Shown here: positions 9,506 through 21,077 of the stretch, one piece after another
Layout: each line of letters starts with the position of its first letter
How positions within the stretch are numbered: the first letter of the stretch is position 1
Translations under genes and position numbers: made by a program
Assembly: GCA_046347945.1 (NCBI GenBank)
Contig: JAXMFB010000005.1
Location: 124,001 to 188,000, forward strand
Direction of reading: 5' to 3'
Source: Zeimonas sp046347945
GTDB taxonomy: Bacteria; Pseudomonadota; Gammaproteobacteria; Burkholderiales; Burkholderiaceae_E
DNA: 64,000 nucleotides
The notes under the pieces: generated by a model
What the model saw: the letters and a program-made list of their open reading frames with translations, nothing else
The model's database searches: none
What the model was told of the DNA's origin: nothing

Positions 9506-11623
9506 TCAGCGGGCCCTCGAACCGGCCCCCGCGGCCAGCAGCTCGCGCAGCCCCGCGAGCTTCGCCTTCGCCGCGTCGGCGCTCACCGTCGCGCCGGCCC
9601 CGGGCCGCGCGTCGAGTTGCATCTCGGCGAGAAACCGCGACGGCAGCTGCGCATGTTTCTCGCGCCCACGCTTGCGCTCGCGGCACCAGGTCAGCGTCAG
9701 GCTGCGCTGCGCGCGCGTGACGGCGACGTACATCAGACGCCGCTCTTCCTCGACGCGCGCGGCATCGGCCGAGGCCGGCGCCGCGCGAGCGTCGGCGCTC
9801 GCGCCCGCGCGGCCCGGCGTAGCGCCCCGACTCTTGCTCGCAGGCCCCTCGGCGTCGGCGCCGTCCTCTTCACCGCCGGATTCCTCCACCGCGCCGCGCC
9901 CGCCGTGGTGCGGCAGCAGCCCCTCCTCGCAGCCCACGACGAACACGTGCGGGAACTCCAGCCCCTTCGACGCGTGGATCGTCGTCAGCCGCACGGCATC
10001 GACCTCGCCGTCCTTGCGATCGAGCTGCGACAGCAGCGACACGGTCTGCGCGAGCTGCACGAGCGTCGAGCCGTCTTCCTCGGCGCGCTTCTTCAGCCAG
10101 TCGACGAAGTCGGACACGTTCTGCCAGCGCGCGGCCGCGACCTTGTCGTCGGCGGTCGCGAACAGGTGCGAGCGGTAGTCGATCGCCTTCAGCAGGTCGT
10201 CGAGCACCTGCGCGGCCGGCTCCTTCGCGGCGCGCCAGCCGATGCGGTTGACGAAGTTACCGAACTCGCGCAAAGGCTCGAGCTGGCGCGGCCCGATCCG
10301 CTGCTCGGCGCCCGACTCGAACAGCGCCGCGAACATCGACACATGCCGCTCGCCGGCGTAGGTGCCCAGCGCCTGCAGCGTCGTCGTGCCGACGCCGCGC
10401 TTCGGGGTGGTGATCGCGCGAATGAACGCGGGGTCGTCGTCGTCGTTGGCGACCAGCCGCAGGTAGGCCATCAGGTCGCGGATCTCGGCGCGCTCGAAGA
10501 ACGACTGCCCGCCCGACAGCACGTAGGGGATCTTCTCCTTGCGCAGCGCCTGCTCGAAGGTGCGTGCCTGATGGTTGCCTCGATACAGGATCGCGTAGTC
10601 CGAGAACTTCGTGCGGCGCTCGAAGCGCTGCGCCTGCAGCCGCATCACCACCGACTCGGCCTCGGCCTCGTCGTGCTCGCAAGGCACGACCTGCACCGGG
10701 TCGCCGATGCCGTGCTCGGACCACAGCTTCTTCTCGTGCAGCTTGGGGTTGTGCGCGATCAGCCTGTTCGCGGCGGTCAGGATGCTCACGCTCGAGCGAT
10801 AGTTCTGCTCGAGCTTGACCACCTTCAGCCCCGGATAGTCGGTCGACAGGCGGGCGAGGTTCTCCAGCGTCGCGCCGCGCCAGCCGTAGATCGACTGGTC
10901 GTCGTCGCCCACCGCGGTGAACGCGGCGCGCGGTCCCACCAGCAGTTTCAGCAGTTCGTACTGGCAGGCGTTGGTGTCCTGGTACTCGTCCACGAGCAGG
11001 TAACGCAGTGTCTCGCGCCAGGCCTGCGCGACCTCGGCGTGTTCGCGCAGCAACTGCACCGGCAGGCGGATCAGGTCGTCGAAGTCCACCGACTGGTAGG
11101 CCGCGAGCGTGGCCGCATAGTCGCGATACGCGCGCGCGACGCCGTGCTCGATGCTGTCCTTCGCGTCGGCCGCCGCGCGGTCGGGATCGACCAGCGCGTT
11201 CTTCCACAGCGAGATGCGGTGCTGCGCGACGCGCGCGACCTTGCGGTCCGTGGTGCCCAGCGCCTGCTGCAGGATGTTGGCCGAGTCGTCGCCGTCCAGG
11301 ATCGAGAAGTTGCGCTTCAGGCCCAGCGAGTGTCCGTCGCGCCGGAGCATCTGCACGCCCAGCGAGTGGAAGGTGCTTACCAATGGACGCTGGCCCTCGG
11401 GCAGCTTCACCATCTTGCCCAGCCGCTCCGCCATCTCCTGAGCGGCCTTGTTGGTGAACGTGATCGCGCCGATAGCCTGCGGGCTGAAGCCCGCCGAGAT
11501 CAGGTGGACGATCTTCTGCGTGATGACGCGCGTCTTGCCGCTTCCGGCGCCGGCGATGACGAGGCAGGGACCATCGAGATAGCGGATCGCTTCGCGCTGC
11601 GCGGGATTGAGCTGGGCGGACAT
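9506..11623 (-). CDS. rep: UvrD/Rep-family ATP-dependent DNA helicase
   Basis: 705 residues. Superfamily 1A helicase that moves 3'-5' on DNA and helps replication forks past obstacles. Seen: LNPAQREAI Q-motif, Walker A GAGSGKT at 25-31, TFHSLG, Walker B DEYQDTN, VGDDDQSIYGWRGA, EQNYRSS, TTIHASKGLEFPHVFV, and the final motif YVAVTRAQRSL. The first part resembles Rep more than UvrD (FTNKAAQEM, LKVVKLEQNYRS). Odd: between the ASKGLE and VAVTRA motifs there is an extra acidic/Ala-rich low-complexity insert of about 45 residues (around 9755-9905). Encoded alone, on the minus strand. Confidence 0.92.
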   Translation of the reverse strand: MSAQLNPAQREAIRYLDGPCLVIAGAGSGKTRVITQKIVHLISAGFSPQAIGAITFTNKAAQEMAERLGKMVKLPEGQRPLVSTFHSLGVQMLRRDGHSLGLKRNFSILDGDDSANILQQALGTTDRKVARVAQHRISLWKNALVDPDRAAADAKDSIEHGVARAYRDYAATLAAYQSVDFDDLIRLPVQLLREHAEVAQAWRETLRYLLVDEYQDTNACQYELLKLLVGPRAAFTAVGDDDQSIYGWRGATLENLARLSTDYPGLKVVKLEQNYRSSVSILTAANRLIAHNPKLHEKKLWSEHGIGDPVQVVPCEHDEAEAESVVMRLQAQRFERRTKFSDYAILYRGNHQARTFEQALRKEKIPYVLSGGQSFFERAEIRDLMAYLRLVANDDDDPAFIRAITTPKRGVGTTTLQALGTYAGERHVSMFAALFESGAEQRIGPRQLEPLREFGNFVNRIGWRAAKEPAAQVLDDLLKAIDYRSHLFATADDKVAAARWQNVSDFVDWLKKRAEEDGSTLVQLAQTVSLLSQLDRKDGEVDAVRLTTIHASKGLEFPHVFVVGCEEGLLPHHGGRGAVEESGGEEDGADAEGPASKSRGATPGRAGASADARAAPASADAARVEEERRLMYVAVTRAQRSLTLTWCRERKRGREKHAQLPSRFLAEMQLDARPGAGATVSADAAKAKLAGLRELLAAGAGSRAR

Positions 11624-11662
11624 CGGGGAGCTGCTGCGGGGGAGCCGGATTCTATCAACATG

Positions 11663-12118
11663 CTAGCGAGCCGTATTCGCGACCGCGGCGCACTTCGCCT
11701 GGCCGAGGTACGCGATCAGGTCGGCGCGCTCGCGTGCGTCGGCGATGCCCGCGTACCCCATCGTCGTGCCCGGCACCGTGCCGAGCGGGTCGGCGAGGAA
11801 CCGGTCGAGCGTCGCCGCGTTCCACACGATGCCCGAGCGCTTCATCGCCTCCGAGTAGTCGAAGCCCGGAACGCTGCCTGCCTTGCGACCGAACAGCCCG
11901 CAGTGCCGCGGACCGGTGCGGTCGTATTGCAGCGCGTGACACGCGAGGCAGCGCCCGTAGATCCGCTCGCCGTTCGCAGGATCGCCGCGCGCGATCGCGC
12001 CGGACCTGGCGCCGCTGGCCTCGGCGCCGGCGGCCGCCAGCGCAGGCGGGCAGACCGCCACCGCGAGACCGGCCGCCAGCGCCAGCGCAGCGACGCGCGA
12101 ACCCACGGCCGCGCTCAC
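11663..12118 (-). CDS. Class I c-type cytochrome, exported
   Basis: 151 residues from a GTG at 12118 that overlaps the stop of the ferritin-like gene (GTGA). The N-terminus is a signal peptide (ALALAAGLAVAVCPPALA). One heme site CLACH and a distal Met in TTMGY are seen, with the YGRCLACHALQ and GPRHCGLFGRKAG stretches of mitochondrial-type cytochrome c. It should carry one electron in the periplasm. It is translationally coupled to the ferritin-like gene and sits downstream of a sigma factor, which suggests a small stress-related redox unit. Confidence 0.88.
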   Translation of the reverse strand: MSAAVGSRVAALALAAGLAVAVCPPALAAAGAEASGARSGAIARGDPANGERIYGRCLACHALQYDRTGPRHCGLFGRKAGSVPGFDYSEAMKRSGIVWNAATLDRFLADPLGTVPGTTMGYAGIADARERADLIAYLGQAKCAAVANTAR

Positions 12119-12693
12119 GACACGAACGCGGCCGGCACCGGCACCTCGCCCACCGCGTTGCGCAGGATCGCCCAGTGCATCGCCTCGTCGCCGAGGATGC
12201 TCGCCGCCGCCTTCGCCAGGTCGCGGTTGCCGAACACCGGCACCGCGCCGAGGTAGGCGCTGACCGCGCCCTTCTCCAGCGCGGCCGCGAAGCGCAGCAC
12301 ATCGGCCTGCGTCTTCAGCGTTTCCGTCGGGAACGGGTACTTCGCCTTCGCCGTCACCGCCTTGCCGCCCAGTTTCGCGACGGTCTTCGCCAGCACGTCG
12401 GCGTGCTCCTTGTGATGGCCCTGGAACGCGAGCGCCAGCTCGCGCACCGGCTTCTGCAGCAGCCCGCTGTCCGCGCCCAGCTGGTAGGCGGCGATCGCTT
12501 CGAGTTCCGCGCCGAGCGCGGTGTTCAGGATGCGCACGTCCTGCGCGGTCGCGTCGTTGCTGCCGGCGGCCAGCGCCTGGCGGCCCGCGAGCAGGGCGAC
12601 CGCCGCGCCGGAAAGCAGGCGCGCCGACTGGCCGATCAGCGCGCGGCGACCGGCGGGAACGACGAGACCATCGGATCGAATGATGAACGACAT
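12115..12693 (-). CDS. Exported ferritin-like domain protein
   Basis: 192 residues. A twin-arginine-like start (GRRALIGQSARLLSGAAVALLA) suggests export, perhaps by Tat, with the mature part near residue 43. The helical body carries carboxylate/His positions of a ferritin-like four-helix bundle (LGAELEAIAAYQ, GHHKEHADVL, ALEKGAVSAYLG, GDEAMHWAILR). Known: such proteins bind a di-metal centre, but this subgroup has no settled function. It forms an overlapping pair with the cytochrome c gene and lies 111 bases after the sigma factor gene on the same strand. Confidence 0.8.
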   Translation of the reverse strand: MSFIIRSDGLVVPAGRRALIGQSARLLSGAAVALLAGRQALAAGSNDATAQDVRILNTALGAELEAIAAYQLGADSGLLQKPVRELALAFQGHHKEHADVLAKTVAKLGGKAVTAKAKYPFPTETLKTQADVLRFAAALEKGAVSAYLGAVPVFGNRDLAKAAASILGDEAMHWAILRNAVGEVPVPAAFVS

Positions 12694-12804
12694 GGCTTTG
12701 CTCCGTTTCGTTGGACAAGAGGAGGGCTTTGGCCCGGTGGAGGGGGCCGTGGCGGCGCGATGCGCCGGATTCGGGGAACGGGGGCCGTGGCCGGCCCGAA
12801 GTCG

Positions 12805-13578
12805 TCAGCCGTCGTCGAGTCGCCCGACGGCGGCCGCTTCAGCGACTGCTCCCTCGGCGGCTGCTCCCTCGGCGGCTGGCCTTTCGGCCGCGAGCCGCGC
12901 GAGCACGCGCGCGCTGATGCGGTCGCAGCGCGTGCCAGCGAACGAAAACGCGTCGGCGACCGCCAGGTCGATCTCGCGCGCCAGCGCATCGCGCAGCATC
13001 GCACGCGCGCGGAAGTGACGCGTGCGCACCGTGGCCTCGGGCAAGCCCAGGCAGGCGGCGACTTCGTCGACGCTCATGTCCTGCACCGCGCGAAGCACGA
13101 ACACCGAGCGGAACGCTTCGGGCAGGCCGTCGATGCGTTCTTCGAGAATGCGCCGCAGTTCGCCGCGCTCGGCCATCGACTCGGGCCGCGCGGATTCGGG
13201 CTGCTGCATGTTCGCCTCCGCGGCGAAAGGTTCGATGCCGTCACCGGTGGTATCGAAGGGAATCACGTCGGCGCTGCGGCGCGCGACGCGCAGACGGCCC
13301 AGCGATTCGTTGACCGCGATGCGAACCAGCCACGTCGACAGTCTCGCCTCGGAGCGGAAATCGCCGATCGCGCGCCAGGCGTGCAGCCAGGCGTCCTGGA
13401 CCGCGTCCTCGGCGTCAGCGTCGTGCTTCAGGACGCTGCGGGCGGTACGGAACAGCAGCGGGTTGTAGCGCTTCATCAGTACGGCGAGCGCGTGCCGATC
13501 GCCGGCCGCGACGGCCCGGACGAGCTCGGCGTCGGAGCAGTGGTTCGGGTCGGGCACGGCGGCCCTTGCGAGGTTCAT
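12805..13578 (-). CDS. ECF-type RNA polymerase sigma factor
   Basis: 257 residues from ATG 13578, which has CTGGAG 6 bases upstream; a longer start at 13662 is less likely. Sigma region 2 (AEDAVQDAWLHAWRAIGDFRSEARLSTWLVRIAVNE in two parts at about 55-90) and region 4 (LPEAFRSVFVLRAVQDMSVDEVA, then ATVRTRHFRARAMLRD) are clear. The C-terminus adds an Ala/Glu-rich tail from tandem 15-base repeats (12841-12885) that is not part of the sigma fold. No anti-sigma gene was seen beside it; the next genes are the exported ferritin-like protein and cytochrome c, which are likely targets. Confidence 0.9.
   Translation of the reverse strand: MNLARAAVPDPNHCSDAELVRAVAAGDRHALAVLMKRYNPLLFRTARSVLKHDADAEDAVQDAWLHAWRAIGDFRSEARLSTWLVRIAVNESLGRLRVARRSADVIPFDTTGDGIEPFAAEANMQQPESARPESMAERGELRRILEERIDGLPEAFRSVFVLRAVQDMSVDEVAACLGLPEATVRTRHFRARAMLRDALAREIDLAVADAFSFAGTRCDRISARVLARLAAERPAAEGAAAEGAVAEAAAVGRLDDG
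12841..12885. repeat. Three degenerate 15-bp tandem repeats in the sigma factor 3' end
   Basis: Units begin at 12841, 12856 and 12871; the second is GGCGGCTGCTCCCTC and the others differ at two or more positions. In the gene they give an Ala/Glu-rich tail. Unit length is a multiple of three, so copy changes would not break the frame. Confidence 0.75.
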
Positions 13579-13709
13579 GACGACTCCAGGGAGGCAATGA
13601 GCGGAACGATCCGGGTCTCGTGCATTGGATGCGCCGTCGGCGCATTTCGTTCCCGCAGGCACGCCCGCGGGAATTGACCCCGGCCCTTCTCCGTCATAGC
13701 CTTCCCTCC

Positions 13710-14117
13710 ATGATCGATCTCGCAGACCTCCACGCGCGGCTCGCGCCGCTGTTTCCGGGCCTGATGGGCGTCGAACTCACCGAGGCCGCTCCCGATCGCG
13801 TCGTCGCGCGAATGACGGTACGCCCCGACCTCTGCACGGCCGGGGGTATCCTGCACGGCGGCGCGGTCATGGCCTTCGCCGACACGCTCGGCGCGGTGGG
13901 CACCGTGCTGAACCTGCCGCCCGGCGGCCGCACCACGACCACCGACTCGAGCACCAAGTTCATCGCCGGCGCGCCGGCGGGCAGCGTCGTCGTCGGCGAA
14001 TGCAGCGCGTTCCACCGCGGCCGCTCGACGATGGTCTGGCAGACGCTGGTGCGACTGGATTCCGGCAAGCTGTGCGCGGTCGTCACCCAGACCCAGTTGG
14101 TGATGGTCGACCGCTGA
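13710..14117 (+). CDS. PaaI-type hotdog-fold thioesterase
   Basis: 135 residues from ATG 13710. Cytoplasmic acyl-CoA thioesterase family. Seen: the hotdog helix with ILHGGAVMAFADTLGAVG, which carries the HGG and the Asp of the PaaI group, and TTDSSTKFIAGAPAG. Length is typical. It lies one base before cbpA, so the three genes thioesterase, cbpA and cbpM probably share a transcript. The substrate is not known. Confidence 0.88.
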   Translation: MIDLADLHARLAPLFPGLMGVELTEAAPDRVVARMTVRPDLCTAGGILHGGAVMAFADTLGAVGTVLNLPPGGRTTTTDSSTKFIAGAPAGSVVVGECSAFHRGRSTMVWQTLVRLDSGKLCAVVTQTQLVMVDR

Positions 14118-14118
14118 G

Positions 14119-15063
<945 letters not shown>

Positions 15064-15083
15064 CAACGAGCGGAGCCCGAGCG

Positions 15084-15410
15084 ATGACACCCGAGGACAT
15101 CCTGACCGGCGACGTGATCGACGAGGCGATGCTGACTCTGGACGAGCTGGCGCGCGCCTGTTCGGTGGAGCCGCACTGGGTCGAACTGCGTGTCGAGGCC
15201 GGCCTGCTCGCCTGCGCGTCGGGCGCGCCCGACGCGCCGGGCGCGAAGGGCCCGTGGCGCTTCGCGAGCGCACAGCTCGCGCGGGCGCGTCGCATGGCGG
15301 CGCTCGAGCGCGACTTCGACGCCAACGAGGAGCTCGCTGCGCTGGTGGTCGACCTGATCGAGGAGGTGCAGCAGCTGCGCGCGCGCCTGAAGGCCGCTGG
15401 CGCGGATTGA
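15084..15410 (+). CDS. cbpM: Chaperone modulator CbpM
   Basis: 108 residues from ATG 15084 with CGGAG 8 bases upstream. CbpM binds the J domain of CbpA and blocks its activity. Seen: LTLDELARACSVEPHWVELRVEAGLL, a MerR-like helical start, and the closing helix ALVVDLIEEVQQLRARL. The position straight after cbpA supports the call. Confidence 0.88.
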   Translation: MTPEDILTGDVIDEAMLTLDELARACSVEPHWVELRVEAGLLACASGAPDAPGAKGPWRFASAQLARARRMAALERDFDANEELAALVVDLIEEVQQLRARLKAAGAD

Positions 15411-15537
15411 GGCGAGGCCGCCGCGACACGGCCGCCGCGGTGCGTTACTTCCGCTTACAGCGTTTACCACTGCCGGTCTGGCGCCGGCACGGCGGGCGAC
15501 CTAGAGTGGCTTCACCCTTCACTCCCAGGAGCACGTC

Positions 15538-15855
15538 ATGCTCAGGAAACTCGCCATCGCCGGAATGCTCGCTGCGGCCGGCACCGCCGCTTTCGCGCAA
15601 GCCAACACGCCGGGCGTCGACCAGCGCCAGGCCAACCAGGAACGTCGCATCGAGCAAGGCGAGCGCAGCGGCGCGCTAACCGCGCGCGAAGCGAACCGGC
15701 TCGAGGCGGGGCAGGCCCGCGTCGGCCGCATGGAAGACCGCGCCAAGTCCGACGGCGCCGTCACTGCACGCGAACGCGCACGCCTTCACCAGGCGCAGGA
15801 CGTGCAGAGCGCGCGCATTGCGCGGCAGAAGCACGATCGCCAGCGCCGACGCTGA
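15538..15855 (+). CDS. Small secreted protein with Arg/Glu-rich helical repeats
   Basis: 105 residues. A signal peptide (LAIAGMLAAAGTAAFAQA) is followed by a charged helical body in which the pattern QERRIEQGERSGALTAREA is echoed by GRMEDRAKSDGAVTARERA about 35 residues later. Small periplasmic proteins with this doubled pattern are widespread in Burkholderiales and unassigned. AGGAG lies upstream of the ATG. It stands alone between cbpM and priA; role unknown. Confidence 0.72.
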   Translation: MLRKLAIAGMLAAAGTAAFAQANTPGVDQRQANQERRIEQGERSGALTAREANRLEAGQARVGRMEDRAKSDGAVTARERARLHQAQDVQSARIARQKHDRQRRR

Positions 15856-15900
15856 GCCGCCTTCGCAGCCGAACCGTAGCCGGCGGCGCCCGCCGCCGGC

Positions 15901-18150
<2,250 letters not shown>

Positions 18151-18534
18151 TGCGGGGGTCGGGGGTCGATTCTAGCGGTCGCAGACTCGCCCGAACGGAT
18201 GAGGTTCGTGAGACTTTGGTTTAAGTTCTGACCTTAAGACTCGGCACTCAAAGAGCTTTTGGAAGTCGTTCACAAAAGCTGTGGATAAAATTGTGGGCAA
18301 GCCGCCCACATCGACCGCAAGTGCCCGCCAGATCACGACCTGCGGTCGTTTGCCCTTTTTTTGGTCAGGGCTAAGTCTATATAAATCAACGAGTTGCACC
18401 GACCCGCCGAATCGGGACAAAAACCCTGCGGGCCGACGGGCGGGAGCATGCGTACTGTGCATAAGTCAGCGGTTGCCCGCTTCGCAAACCACATTTTTCG
18501 CGGGTTCGCAAGCCGCGCCGATGCTGCCCGTCGC
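18151..18534. promoter_or_regulatory. AT-rich hemE-priA intergenic region with a DnaA-box match
   Basis: 384 bases without a convincing gene, much richer in A/T than the rest of the window. TGTGGATAA at 18280-18288 is an exact match to the DnaA box (TTATCCACA on the other strand), followed by a weaker TTGTGGGCAA. An inverted repeat AGCTTTTG/CAAAAGCT sits at 18254-18261 and 18273-18280. ACGACC-TGC-GGTCGT (18335-18349) followed by a T run looks like a small terminator on the + strand. TATATA at 18378-18383 could be a -10 element. It must contain the priA leader and the hemE end. A role in DnaA binding or a small RNA are both possible but unproven. Confidence 0.5.
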
Positions 18535-19623
18535 CTAAAGTGAGGACGCGCTCGCGCCGCGCCGCCGGAGCTGCCGGCTGTAGGTGTGGACCGTCTCGAC
18601 CAGCACCGCGACGTTGTCGGGCGGGGTGAACTGCGAGATCCCGTGGCCGAGGTTGAAGACGTGTCCGGCACCGGCCTGCGGCGGGCCGAAATCGTCGAGC
18701 ACCCGGATCGCCTCGGTGCGCACCGCGTCGGGCCCGGCCATGAGCACCATCGGGTCGAGGTTGCCCTGCAGCGCGCAGCGACTTCCGACCTGGGCGCGCG
18801 CGCGACCGAGGTTCACGGTCCAGTCGACGCCGACCGCGTCGCAACCGATGCCCGCGATGTCGTCGAGCCACAGCCCGCCGCCCTTCGTGAAGACGATCAC
18901 CGGCTCGTCGTGCTCGCGCCTGAGCGCCGCGATCACGCGTCGCATCGGCTCGAGCGAGAAGCGCTGGTACGCGGCGTCGGACAGCGCGCCTCCCCACGAG
19001 TCGAAGATCATCAGCGCCTGCGCACCCGCCTCGATCTGCGCGTTCAGGTAGGCCGCGACGGCCTCGGCGTTGACCTCGAGCATCCGCGACAGCAGGTCGG
19101 GACGCCGGTACAGCATCGTCTTGATCTCGCGGAAGTCGTCGCTGCCGCCGCCTTCGACCATGTAGCACGCGAGCGTCCACGGGCTGCCCGAGAAGCCGAT
19201 CAGCGGCACGCGGCCGCCGAGCGCGCGGCGAATCGTGCGCACCGCGTCGGTCACGTAGCGCAACTCGACGGACGGGTCGGGCGCCGCGAGTTGCCTGACC
19301 GCTGCCTCGTCGCGTACCGGGCGCTCGAACTTCGGGCCTTCGCCTTCGGCAAAGTACAGGCCCAGGCCCATCGCATCCGGAACCGTCAGGATGTCGGAGA
19401 ACAGGATCGCCGCGTCGAGCGGATAGCGCTCAAGCGGCTGCAGCGTGACTTCGCAGGCGAGCTCGGGCGTCTTGCACAGCGCGAGGAAGCTGCCGGCGCG
19501 CTTGCGCGTCGCGTTGTACTCGGGCAGGTAGCGGCCGGCCTGGCGCATCAGCCAGATCGGCGTGTAGTCGGTCGGCTCGCGGCGCAGCGCGCGCAGGAAG
19601 GTGTCGTTGACGGGGGTGCTCAC
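18535..19623 (-). CDS. hemE: Uroporphyrinogen decarboxylase
   Basis: 362 residues. Cytoplasmic enzyme of heme synthesis that removes four acetate carboxyl groups from uroporphyrinogen III. Seen: the start PIWLMRQAGRYLPEY with the RQAGRY motif, FSDILTVPDAMGL, GFSGSPWTLACYM, FDSWGGALS and the end GHVFNLGHGISQFTPP. All are family signatures and the length is standard. Located upstream of priA on the same strand, an order seen in other betaproteobacteria. Confidence 0.97.
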   Translation of the reverse strand: MSTPVNDTFLRALRREPTDYTPIWLMRQAGRYLPEYNATRKRAGSFLALCKTPELACEVTLQPLERYPLDAAILFSDILTVPDAMGLGLYFAEGEGPKFERPVRDEAAVRQLAAPDPSVELRYVTDAVRTIRRALGGRVPLIGFSGSPWTLACYMVEGGGSDDFREIKTMLYRRPDLLSRMLEVNAEAVAAYLNAQIEAGAQALMIFDSWGGALSDAAYQRFSLEPMRRVIAALRREHDEPVIVFTKGGGLWLDDIAGIGCDAVGVDWTVNLGRARAQVGSRCALQGNLDPMVLMAGPDAVRTEAIRVLDDFGPPQAGAGHVFNLGHGISQFTPPDNVAVLVETVHTYSRQLRRRGASASSL

Positions 19624-19633
19624 GCGGGCGATT

Positions 19634-19997
19634 CTACCCGGCCCCCAGCGCCCGCACGGTCGCCGAGCGGCACTCCATGTAGTAGAGCACCCCCGTGATC
19701 ACGAGCGAGCCGCCGAGCAGCAGCCACGCGTTGACCAGCCACAGCAGCATCGGCACCGCGTAATAGTAGTAGGCGCGAAGTCCCTGCGTGAAGTTCAGGC
19801 CGGCCAGTTCGTTCAGCCGTCGGTCTCGATCATCCGGTCGTCCTCGACGAGCCGCTCGCGATGCGCCGGAATCCGGCCACCGACGCCATCAGTTTCGGCC
19901 GGCGCGCGCCGACGCGCTCCGCGTACAGCGAATAGCCGGGCCACGCGAGCAGTCAGATCGCCAGGCCGGTCCAGTCGAGCGCCGAGAAGGCGTTCAC
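19634..19997 (-). pseudogene. Broken DUF599-like membrane protein gene
   Basis: On the minus strand from a GTG at 19997 the frame starts NAFSALDWTGLAI, meets a TGA, and continues LLAWPGYSLYAERVGARRP, then changes frame; a second piece ELAGLNFTQGLRAYYYYAV to LYYMECRSATVRALG ends at TAG 19634. Both pieces match the two ends of DUF599 membrane proteins, which are usually about 230 residues, so around 100 residues of the middle are missing. One nonsense codon, at least one frameshift and an internal deletion make a dead gene the simplest reading. Confidence 0.72.
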
Positions 19998-20055
19998 GGT
20001 GCGCGGACGCCCGGGTGGCGGGTGCACCCTCGCGGTCCGGCCATCGGGGCACCGA

Positions 20056-20904
20056 TCAGGCCTCTTCGGTCGCCGTCGCCTGCGTGCGCGTGTGCGCCCA
20101 GGCCTTCGGCGTCGCGCCGGTGCGCGTGGCGAACACGCGGCCGAGCGCGGCCGGGCTCGCGTAACCGACCTCGCCGGCGACCTCCTTGACGGGGCGTCCC
20201 TGCTGCAGCAGGTGCTGCGCCAGGCTGATGCGCCATCGCGTCAGGTACTCGCCCGGCGCGATGCCGACCACCTGCTTGAAGCGCGCGGCGAAGCGCGCCC
20301 GCGACATGCCGGCGCGCGCCGCGAGGTCTTCGAGCTTCCAGTCGCGTTCGGGCTGGTCGTGCAGCGAAACGAGCGCCTTCGACAGGCGCGCGTCGGCGAG
20401 CCCGGCCAGCATGCCGCTGTTGGCGAGCGAGCGGTCGATCACGTGCCTCAGCACCTGGACCAGCAGCAGGTCGCACAGGCGATCGAGCGCAATGCGACGT
20501 CCGCAACGCGCGGCGTCGGCTTCGTCGAACAGCTGCTCGAGCGTCGTGCGCGCGTCGGTCAGCGCCTCGAGCGGCAGCACGAGCAACGGCGGCAGCGCCG
20601 CCGCCAGCGGGCCGACCGAGCCGCCGTCGAAGCGGATCGCGGCACTGATGAGGTTGACCGTCGGGCCCGGGTCCGGCTGCAGCCGATGCGCGAACGGCCG
20701 CGGATAGAACAGCAGGCTCGGCCGCGACAGCTTCAGCGGCGACCAGCCGGGGTGCAGCGCCTGCGCCGCGCCGCTGCGCAGCAGATGCAGGCGCCCCGCG
20801 TCGTGAGCTTCGTCGAACGAAGCCGCCTGGTGCAGCACGCCGGTGCGGTCGACGTGCGCAGCGACGCTGAAACGGGCAAGCAGGTTCGACAGGCGATCCG
20901 CCAT
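20056..20904 (-). CDS. AraC-family transcriptional regulator
   Basis: 282 residues. The N-terminal half is a cupin-like sensor (LHLLRSGAAQALHPG, LLFYPRPFAHRLQP) and the C-terminal half a double helix-turn-helix of AraC/XylS type (LEDLAARAGMSRARFAARFK, VKEVAGEVGYASPAALGRVF). Such cupin-type members often control efflux or short-chain dehydrogenase genes. The nearest upstream gene is the broken secreted-protein gene on the same strand, so no clear target is visible. Confidence 0.88.
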   Translation of the reverse strand: MADRLSNLLARFSVAAHVDRTGVLHQAASFDEAHDAGRLHLLRSGAAQALHPGWSPLKLSRPSLLFYPRPFAHRLQPDPGPTVNLISAAIRFDGGSVGPLAAALPPLLVLPLEALTDARTTLEQLFDEADAARCGRRIALDRLCDLLLVQVLRHVIDRSLANSGMLAGLADARLSKALVSLHDQPERDWKLEDLAARAGMSRARFAARFKQVVGIAPGEYLTRWRISLAQHLLQQGRPVKEVAGEVGYASPAALGRVFATRTGATPKAWAHTRTQATATEEA

Positions 20905-21077
20905 GCTGAGACGATCCGGGGTTGAATCGGCATTCTATGTCACGGTGCTGCTCGCCCCAAGTTCGTTCGGTGCCGGGCTTGCCGCGGCCGGCGTCGGTGG
21001 GCCACGGGACCGCGGCGTGCGAAGCGCAACCGATGCTGCTGCGTACCGGGTCGCGACCGAGCCGTGCCGCAGGCACG

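Noticed and set aside
18172..18462. 96-residue open frame on the minus strand between priA and hemE
   Set aside because: No ribosome binding site or recognisable domain, and it lies in an AT-rich region that looks regulatory.
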